NCBI GenBank assembly: GCA_026932145.1
Contig: JAIXKT010000001.1
Location: 1 to 37,818, forward strand
Length of the DNA: 37,818 nt
Source of the DNA: Bacteroidia bacterium
Lineage (GTDB): Bacteria > Bacteroidota > Bacteroidia > J057 > JAIXKT01
Reading direction: 5' to 3'
In this document: positions 1 to 8,100 of the stretch, piece by piece
Numbering within the stretch: the first letter of the stretch is position 1
How the letters are laid out: the number at the start of each line of letters is the position of its first letter
Position numbers and translations under genes: made by a program
The notes under the pieces: generated by a model
Told to the model about the DNA's origin: nothing
Database searches by the model: none
Seen by the model: only the letters and a program-made list of their open reading frames with translations

Positions 1-100
1 AATAAAAAATCCAATATGCAAAATATTGGTCTTGTTTATTTTTCACTATCGTATGACTTGTGTCTGAAAAAAATAAAAAAACTAATTTATAGAACCCACC
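1..100. mobile_element. One end of an IS5-type insertion sequence, cut by the window edge
   Basis: The stretch ends in AGAACCCACC at 91-100. Its last ~46 bases are nearly the reverse complement of the left end of the complete remnant at 33936-34344, which begins GGTGGGTTCT followed by a T-rich run. That is the terminus on the transposase 3' side, so the rest of this element lies to the left of the window. No coding sequence is recognisable in the 100 visible bases. Confidence 0.65.
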
Positions 101-256
101 TTTAATAATTTAGATTCTAACGTGTTGCGAAATACCTCAAAATCAATAACATTGCTTGTTTTTCTAAAGGATTGCCAATTGCAGACAAACGTTCAATAGT
201 AAATTGCTCGTCAAATAGCTCTTTTTGCCATTGGTTTTATGCTCCTGTGATGTCAT
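101..256 (-). pseudogene. IS5-family transposase N-terminus, frameshifted
   Basis: Reading the minus strand from the ATG at 256-254, the protein signal moves between frames: a short start, then WQKELFDEQFTIERLSAI and GNPLEK in a second frame, then VIDFEVFRNTLESKLL in a third. From memory of the family, these pieces in this order resemble the N-terminus of Bacteroidota IS5-type transposases (FTxERLSxxGNPLEKL...IDFExFR). At least two frameshifts and the truncation at 101 make it non-functional. Confidence 0.6.
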
Positions 257-333
257 ATTGTTTTCGTGTTAAATTATACGTAAATATACATATAATTACT
301 TGAATAACAATGATTTAAATTATAGAACCCACC
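101..333 (-). mobile_element. 5' end of a second IS5-type element, truncated by the first
   Basis: The right terminus is AGAACCCACC at 324-333. Bases 246-333 match 34257-34344 over 88 bases with only a few differences, so this is the transposase 5' end of the same IS family. The element stops abruptly at 101, where the neighbouring IS end begins, which suggests that one copy inserted into another. The part that can be seen contains a decayed transposase N-terminus. Confidence 0.65.
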
Positions 334-430
334 ATAAATAATTCTGAGTCTCGTTCTTTTTCCGCCCATTTTTAGATGTTTTTGTGCTTCGACAATGAGG
401 ACAAGTAACCCTTGGTTTGACTTCTGGCAT
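334..430 (-). pseudogene. IS1-type transposase N-terminal zinc-binding fragment
   Basis: The minus strand from the ATG at 430-428 reads MPEVKPRVTCPHCRSTKTSK, then NGRKKNETQNYL. CPxCxS, a KNG motif and an aromatic residue after a basic stretch are typical of the N-terminal zinc finger of IS1-family transposases. The reading frame is cut at 334 by the terminus of the IS5-type element, so only ~32 codons remain. The C-terminal part of an IS1-type transposase, possibly of the same family, lies at 10799-11048 but in the opposite orientation, so the two are not halves of one copy in place. Bases 431-536 show nothing further. Confidence 0.5.
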
Positions 431-536
431 AAACGATAAAGTTAGTCTTTATTGCCAAAAACCTCATCATACTTTCTAAGCCAAACTGCCATTTATTCCG
501 TTAAAATACTTTTTTTAAAAATAAAACATATTTAGG

Positions 537-565
537 TTGTTAGGATTTAAAAAAAACTATCTTTG
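537..565 (+). promoter_or_regulatory. Bacteroidota-type promoter for the FGE-domain gene
   Basis: TTG at 537-539, then 18 bases, then TATCTTTG at 558-565, which fits TAnnTTTG exactly. The distance to the ATG at 586 is normal. The promoter overlaps an in-frame GTG at 565, which therefore cannot be the start codon. Confidence 0.55.
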
Positions 566-585
566 TGCAAGTATTTGTAAAGATT

Positions 586-2106
586 ATGAAAAACATCGAC
601 AAATTTAGTTTAAGGGCATTGTGGGTGCCTATATTATTGTTTTTGTTGTGCATTGGCTATAATGTGCCCAAAGCATATTCTAATGCACTAAATATAACTG
701 GCTTATCTGTAAATCAAACGAATAAGACGGTTACATTTAGTGTTCAGTGGCAAAATTCTTGGCGGGTAACTACATCTCCTTCAAACTGGGATGGTGTTTG
801 GATATTTGTGAAATTTCGTAATTGCGGAACTCCGCCAACAACAGCGTGGTCGCATGGAGCGATGAGTGTAAACTTAGGAGACCATAACTTCGGATCTGAT
901 TTAGAGCCTACTTTTTCAGACGGATCTTCTGTAGGTATAGATGCCAGCCCAAACAATACGGGGGTAATGCTACGCAGAAATAGCGTTGGTATTTTTGCCT
1001 CTCCAGCAGCCACGACCATTACTTTAAACGTTACAAATCTACCCGGTGCAGGTACAGATATTGACGTTAAAGTATTTGGAATAGAAATGGTATTCGTTCC
1101 CGGCTCTGCTTTCTGGGCGGGAGATAACGCCAGTTGGGGCGGTTTATCCTCTATTTCAAATGCTAATGTAGCTTTTCAGGTAAGCTCTGAAAATGCTGTT
1201 ACAGTTCATGCTGATAATAGTTGGAATGATGCCCAAGTTGATAACGTAAACTTACCCGCAGCCTATCCTAAGGGCTTCAATCCCTTTTATTGCATGAAAT
1301 ATGAAATTTCACAACATCAGTACAGCGAATTTTTAAATACAATTTCCAGTACCATTCAAAATGTACGTTACTTAGGAAATTTTAATTCATACAGAAACCG
1401 GAGTTCTAACACTGGAACCCCTCCCAACCTATATGTTTCAGACAGACCGAATAGGGCACAAAACTATCTTACTTGGGCAGATTTTTCTGCTTATTTAGAT
1501 TGGGCTGCCCTAAAGCCAATGTCAGAGCTCCAGTTTGAAAAAGCCTGCCGAGGATTAGGACCGGTTGTTTCTGGAGAATTTGCATGGGGAACTACTAACA
1601 TCTATCAAGGAACGGTTATATCTACCACCATACCCAGCGAAAACGGCACAGAAGTATTCCTCAACACACCTACATCTAACTGTAATTATTATTATGATGC
1701 ATTCACAGGAGGTGGAGACGGAGGCTATGGCCCTGTTAGAGTAGGTATGAATGCTCTACCTACATCATCTACCCGTGAAGCTGCCGGTGCATCTTTCTAT
1801 GGAATCCAAGACCTAACTGGTAATGTAGGTGAATATTGTGTAGCCGCTTCCGGCCAAAGCTTAGGCTATCTCGGCTCTTGGGGAGACGGTAATATTGATA
1901 ACGCAACGGGCGTTCATACCCAAGGAGACTGGCCCGCCGGTACATTAACTTCTGGTTACCAAGTAGCCATTCGTGGTGGTGCATGGGATTCAGACGGTAC
2001 TAGAATCCGTATGGATGACCGCTATGAGTATTATTCTGGTCGTGTCAATAGCTATTTTTATACTCGCGGCAATTGTAGTAGTTATGGCGGACGCGGTATC
2101 AGATAA
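586..2106 (+). CDS. Exported FGE-sulfatase (SUMF1-type) domain protein
   Basis: This 506-residue protein starts with a basic stretch and a hydrophobic segment (about residues 10-32), read as a signal peptide. About residues 35-165 form a beta-rich region I do not recognise. A formylglycine-generating-enzyme/sulfatase-modifying-factor domain follows: MVFVPGSAFWAGD, then FYCMKYEISQHQYSEFLN, then MSELQFEKACRG, then DLTGNVGEYCV, then the terminal RGGAWDSDG block. In Bacteroidota, surface proteins of this fold usually act as binding modules, not as true formylglycine enzymes. I see no C-terminal T9SS sorting domain. The ATG at 586 is preferred because the promoter overlaps the upstream GTG. The last ~45 residues are unusually rich in Tyr, Ser, Gly, Asn and Arg and end directly in GIR-stop (see separate entry). 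The gene precedes the giant adhesin in the same direction but seems to have its own promoter. Confidence 0.8.
   Translation: MKNIDKFSLRALWVPILLFLLCIGYNVPKAYSNALNITGLSVNQTNKTVTFSVQWQNSWRVTTSPSNWDGVWIFVKFRNCGTPPTTAWSHGAMSVNLGDHNFGSDLEPTFSDGSSVGIDASPNNTGVMLRRNSVGIFASPAATTITLNVTNLPGAGTDIDVKVFGIEMVFVPGSAFWAGDNASWGGLSSISNANVAFQVSSENAVTVHADNSWNDAQVDNVNLPAAYPKGFNPFYCMKYEISQHQYSEFLNTISSTIQNVRYLGNFNSYRNRSSNTGTPPNLYVSDRPNRAQNYLTWADFSAYLDWAALKPMSELQFEKACRGLGPVVSGEFAWGTTNIYQGTVISTTIPSENGTEVFLNTPTSNCNYYYDAFTGGGDGGYGPVRVGMNALPTSSTREAAGASFYGIQDLTGNVGEYCVAASGQSLGYLGSWGDGNIDNATGVHTQGDWPAGTLTSGYQVAIRGGAWDSDGTRIRMDDRYEYYSGRVNSYFYTRGNCSSYGGRGIR
1972..2106 (+). other. Candidate hypervariable C-terminal region (DGR-like)
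   Basis: Codons from RGGAW to the stop form the end of the C-type-lectin-like fold, which is where known diversity-generating retroelement targets carry their variable region. From about residue RYEYYSG onward nearly every codon ends in T or C and encodes Y, S, G, N, T, F, C, D, R or V, the set reachable from AAY template codons. Lys, Leu, Pro, Ala and Gln are almost absent. A 14-bp stem-loop lies 11 bases after the stop. No template repeat or reverse transcriptase is in the window, so this is inference only. Confidence 0.3.
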
Positions 2107-2117
2107 AATTTGCCTAA

Positions 2118-2149
2118 TTTGAATGTGTGCTTTTTAGCACACATTCAAA
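2118..2149. other. Perfect 14-bp stem-loop after the FGE-domain gene
   Basis: Arms 2118-2131 and 2136-2149 pair perfectly around a TTTT loop, with core GAATGTGTGC / GCACACATTC. No T-run follows on either strand, so it is a poor match for a rho-independent terminator. It could still stop transcription, or act as a structural element next to the preceding coding end. Confidence 0.6.
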
Positions 2150-2199
2150 AACTCATGTAGAATTAGCGATAAACTTTGCAAAAAAACTGGCTGAAAGTT

Positions 2200-5100
2200 A
2201 TGAAACAACTTTACTGCGTTCTGTTATTTATGATGGGATTGGTTGGCCATGCACAACCCCCCAATGATAATTGCTCTAACGCAATAGATATACCCATTCC
2301 AAACGGAGGTTTTGGGTATGGTAACTTTGTTTCATCACCAATAAGAATGCTCGGTGCTACTGTTCAGACGGGAGAGTTTATTCCCATTCAGCAAGTAGCC
2401 CGAGATAAAACAGTTTGGTTTAAGTTTCATTTACCGACTACGCGCGAAATCCGTATAGTTTTAGAGCAGTCCCAATCCCCGCCACCTATGCCGGCTACAT
2501 GGGCCGGTTGGACATTATACAAGACCAATACCTGCTTGCCAGGTACTAATGAAGTAATAGACCCACCGATTATTAACATAGAAGGCTATACCCACATTTG
2601 CTTAAAATCGGGGGATTATATGATACAGGTGTCCTCAGTGGTTAATGCAAATGATTCCTTGCAGGTTCGCTTGATTGTAAACCCTTCCTCCGCTACAGAA
2701 ACGCTATATGACTATGCCTCAAACCCACTAAACTTTGGGGTGATAAGCGGTGTAGGCCTGCCTAACTATATGAATCAAACGTACTTAGTTGGATGCCAGT
2801 CTATATTTAGCGGAGAGTTAATGTGCCCTGATACAAATTTTACGCAATCAAGTTGGCATATATTTACTACGGATAATTTAGTGGATTATGTTCGTTTTGA
2901 ATTAGGAGAAAATCCATGGAGAACAAATATACCGGGTATTCGATATTTTGGATATAATTTATACAGAGGTAATGCCATGCAAGACTCAATTGCGGATGGA
3001 ATACCTGCCGGAGGAACAAATTTAACAAGAATAGATAGTTGTAAAACCTTAACACAATCAAATTCAGGGGTTTATGCCGCTACTTGGAATGCTTGCCAGT
3101 TAGAGCCGAATACTACTTACTCAATACAACTATTTTTTAGCCGAACGTACTTTGGTAATATAAATGTTCGGATGTACGAAGTGGGTTCTAACCCTACTGC
3201 TTCTCCCTTTCCGGGAACGATTCCGCCTGCGTATCAGATTGGCAACTTATCCTATGGGAATAATAACCGGAGTGATTATTTTTCTTGTAATGGCCAAATG
3301 GCTTTGCAGGCACCTTGTGCGCCGGCAATTCCGGATAGCGCTAATTACAAATTAGGAGGATATACTTATGACTTAAACCAATGGACAACCTTTCAGTTAG
3401 ATGTTCCGTCAAATATAGATTTTAGCGCGTGGTCATGGGGTAGCCCTGCGGTTTGGGTTCGCTTATATCAGGGTGATGCCGCATCAGGATGCGCCGGATT
3501 AACGTACTACGATATGTTTTCAGGCACTAAATTTATCCCGTGCTTACCAGCCGGAACGTGGAGTATTCAGTTATTGGGAACATCAAATCCACCTAATGCT
3601 CATCAATATTGGGTATCCCATTTAGGACGGCAGGTAAACCTTACAATCAGAAGGGACCAAGTAGGTGCAGAAAAATATGGACTTCGGAATACAACCCAAG
3701 TTGATAGCATAAACGGACTAAATGGATTGGTTTCAGGGCAAACGTATTATGCAAAAAATGATTATTTCGATTGCTCTACGACCCTTTTACCGGATGGAGA
3801 TCTTTGCCGAGCCTCAAACGATAGGGCGATTTACCGACTTATTTATATCAACCAAAATGGAATTTTAGTATCGGGTGGAGGAGATTGGTGGCGTTTTCGC
3901 TACCGTTTATACAGAGGAGACCCCAGAACGGCTCCCGTAGTTAATGGCCGGTTACAAGGGCTTATTGACCAAGCCGGTTGCCAAAGTACCTATTATCCAT
4001 TCAAAGTTTGTGTAGTACCGGGCTGGTACGTATTAGTAACTTTTGGGGACATTACGGATATTACCTATGGAGACCGCCCTTGGGTGCATTTTGATGCTTA
4101 CCCTCCAACCATATTTACGAACCCTGTTGCTCCGGAGGTTTTAGATACAGTTTCGTTAAGCCGTTTATCCGTTTCGGCTACTCCAACACGTTTTTATTGT
4201 GATGATAACCCGCTCACAATTTTAGGATATGCTCCTTGTAACGGTGCTACAAAGCAAATATACCGCGAAGTTTATATTGCACAGCCCTCGCTATTGACTT
4301 TTACAGATAACACCGGCTCTTATTATTATGGAGGCGGAGTTAGCTATCGAATGTTTTCTGGACGCTTATCAACCAACTCTCTTACCGGTTTGTGGAAAGA
4401 TTGTTATGGTGGCTTCACTACTTGTACACCGCCGGGTTGGTACACCATTGTGGCCTATGGTTACGGAAAGACATTTGTGGATCCTACGTATCCCAGTGGA
4501 TTGGGAGGCTCAATTGGAGACAATAACACCTTTACGTTATCAATAAATCCAAATGTTCAGCGATTCAGGACATTTGCTACAGCAGATACCAGTTTCTTGC
4601 ATGACCCACAAATTTTTTGGAGACCAAATACCGTACAGCATACTGCAAAATATCCCAAAAACGATACTACCTTTACTTTCCCCCAAGAATATTGGGATTG
4701 TGCAGACGACTTACCGTTTCCTCCGGGTATATTTGCCTGCAATGTAAGCCATAACCGCATTTCTTACAGAGTTTTTACCCTGACGAAGACTTCTTATGTG
4801 GTAATTAATAATTTAAATCCATGGCCGTATGGCTATCAATCTCGACTATATTCAGGCGACATTCGGGGACAGGCTCCGCCGTTTACCATTGCTCATGATT
4901 GTGTTTCAGACAACATGAAGTTTTGTAGCCTATCACCCGGAGTTTATACCTTAGTTACATTTGCAGGAAATGGAAATATAGGCTACACACATACACCCAC
5001 AATTTATGTGGATTCTACGGGATATAGTAAGTTTGATAGATCTTCAAGTGCTTATAGCTTTGGGGAGATACCAAGCAATAGTACAGAATACTTGGGAAAT

Positions 5101-8100
5101 CCTTCGGATCCATTAGGCCCATTTGGAAGAGCACCCAGTAACGACTTTTTCTTTTGTACTACTGGAGCTCCTTCTACCGACCCACATAATAACTGCCCAA
5201 TAGGAAGTACTCATAGTAATAACCCGCCCGTTCAGCAATCATTGAATGTATATCGCCGTTCATTGTGGTACACATTTACCGTAACAGGGCCGGGAACTGT
5301 AAATGTATCAGTATATAACCGAACACCTTATAAAACATCTCAAACTCCATTTACAATATATTATTCACCTAACACTGTAATTCCCCCAACAGATTCTCTT
5401 TCACCACCCTTGCAGTACATAAATACTTCAACTAGTTGGTGGTGCGGAAATAGCCAAACAGTTTCTTTTTACATCGATCCATGTAATCCGGTTATTCAAA
5501 GACGTTATTACGTGATGGTGAACTGTAATTATTATAATGAGGCAAATAATCAAATTGAAGTAGGAGTTCGTTTTGACCCGGCACCTCCCAGTTTTGTGCT
5601 GTTTGACCATTATTCCCATGCTAATCAAATCAATGCAAATCCGACTACTCAAAGTTTTCCGCCATATACAAATTATACCTTAATAGATAGTGTTACTTTG
5701 ACGGGTTATTTAGGTAACTTAAACTGCGCTACAAAAGATCCCACAGATCAAAATTCCTGCGGAAATAAAACTATTTGGTACAAAATTGTAGTAGGGAGAA
5801 CCGGACGCTTACGATTTAATTATGACAGACCCAATGGAACTACAAACTATAACACAAGTGATATTCAGTTATATCGCTCTATAATACCGGGGGATTCAAC
5901 CAATTCCGGCCTTGTTCGGGTTCCAGAAACATCACTGTCGGTCAATAATAACCCTAATTTCAACCCCGGCACATATTACACATGGGGGCAGGGTTGTGTA
6001 TCTCCCGGTGTTTATTATTTAATGTTTACGGGTTGTAATTATCCAACTGAAACGGTACTTCCGCGTATTTGGTTTATTCCGGATAAGGGAGATTTGTGCA
6101 GTGACCCGGTAGCTCTAAATGCAGCTACATTTAGTAGTTTTGAGGATTCTGTTAGGGTAGATTGTCATACGATAGGAGAGGCTCCGGGCGAAGATGGCTC
6201 TAATATGGGATGTTTATCCGGCCCAACCGGCTATAAATCTACATGGTTCAGTATTGATGCAAGTACTTTGCCAGGGAAGTTTAATATGGATATACAGGTT
6301 ATGAACCATACAAATTCGCCAGGAGATGAAATTCGTTATCGGGTAGCAACGGGGTCTTGTAGTAATTTAACATTTGATGAATGTGTTTCCCAGGGAGCTT
6401 TTATTATTTTGCACTTAAAATGCCGAACCGCAGGCTTCTTCCGCATTCAAGTTATTTCACCGGAATATGCTATCGGTTTTATTGGGTTAAAAACGACAGT
6501 TTATCCGGTTTCAGACACTCAGTGTGTCCCAATTCCACCGGAACGCCCACGAGCTTCGTTTCTATACACAGCTTCTTGTGCAAATCTGCCTGTATTTTTT
6601 ACCAACACATCCTCCAGTGGGCCAAGTATAACCTACAAATGGCTATTTGGAGACGGAGATTCTTCGTTTGTAGTTAATCCAATACATTATTATGTATCCC
6701 CGGGAAATTATCCGGTACGGTTAATCGCTTTTAATGGAGGTGTTTCGGATACGATGTTGCGCTTTGTTTCTGTATATCCAAAACCCCAAGTTAGTTTTAC
6801 CCTAAATCCTGCAAGCCCCTTAGCAGGAGAGCCAATAACGATTACGCCATTGATGGTTGATACTATCCCCGGTGCGACTTATTATTGGAATTTCTGTGCG
6901 GCTCCCGGGCCTTGCACAGCATCTCCGCAGTTTTATGTTGGCGTTACACCACCTCCGGTTTCATATAGCTTGCCGGGAAACAAACGTATATGTGTAACCA
7001 TATCTAATGGAAACTGTGATTCTACCTATTGTCTTGACTTTACAGTCTTGATGACTCCTGTGTTTGTCGGTGGCCCTTATGACGGCCATGCAAATAGCAA
7101 CTATACAGCTAATTGTGAACCTAATATATATGTTGGTGGCCCTTATGACGGCCATGCAACCGATAATGTTTCTGTGAATTGCTTTGCTAACATATATGTT
7201 GGTGGCCCTTATGATGGCCATGCAACTGATAATGTTTCTGTGAATTGCTTTGCTAATATTTTTGTCGGCGGCCCTTATGACGGCCATAGCTCGATATTAC
7301 TTGCCGGAAATTGCTTAACCAATATCTACACGGGTGGCCCTTATGACGGCCATGCCTTAGATGTCGTTTTTGCTAACTGTATTCTACCTATATATGCTGG
7401 TGGTCCTTATGACGGCCACGCGACTGATGTACTGTATTCAAACTGTGTTTCTAACATTTTTGCCGGTGGCCCCTATGACGGCCACGCAAATGACTTAGCC
7501 TTTTCTAATTGTCTTGTTACTACGGTATATTCCGGTGGTCCTTATGACGGTCATGCAACCGATCAAGTTATTGTATGCCCACAAGATCCGGTAATTTGGG
7601 TTGGTGGCCCCTATGACGGCCATGCAACCGATGTATTGTATTCAAATTGCGTTTCTAACATTTTTGTTGGTGGTCCCTATGACGGTCATGCGTTAGATGT
7701 CGTTTTTGCCAATTGTATTCAACCTATATATGCTGGTGGCCCTTATGATGGCCATGCCTTAGATGTTGTTGTTGCTAATTGCATTCAGCCTATATATGCT
7801 GGTGGTCCTTATGACGGTCATGCGTTAGATGTTGTTGTAACGAATTGTACTCAGCCTATTTTTGTTGGTGGCCCTTATGATGGCCACGCAAGTGTATCTG
7901 CTGCAAGTGCTTGTTTTGCCAATATTTTCGTTGGCGGCCCTTATGACGGCCATGCAGATGTAGTAGTTACGGCAAATTGCACCGCCTTAGTATATGCCGG
8001 TGGCCCCTATGACGGCCATAGCTCTGTGTTGCTTACCGGAAATTGCTTAACTAATATTTTTGTCGGAGGCCCCTATGACGGTCATGCAACCGATAAATGG

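Noticed and set aside
586-2106. True formylglycine-generating enzyme
   Set aside because: It is exported, has a long unrelated N-terminal part and a divergent end, and no sulfatase gene is near; I saw no clear active-site cysteine pair.
2118-2149. Ordinary rho-independent terminator
   Set aside because: The stem is strong but no T-run follows on either strand. Listed as a stem-loop of open function.
6961-7287. Minus-strand open frame through the repeat array
   Set aside because: It is the antisense shadow of the GGPYDGHA repeats, with the same periodicity.
7063-8096. CRISPR-like regular repeats
   Set aside because: The repeat runs in one open frame, the 'spacers' share codons and length with each other, and the unit codes for a constant peptide. 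It is a coding tandem repeat; no cas gene is near.
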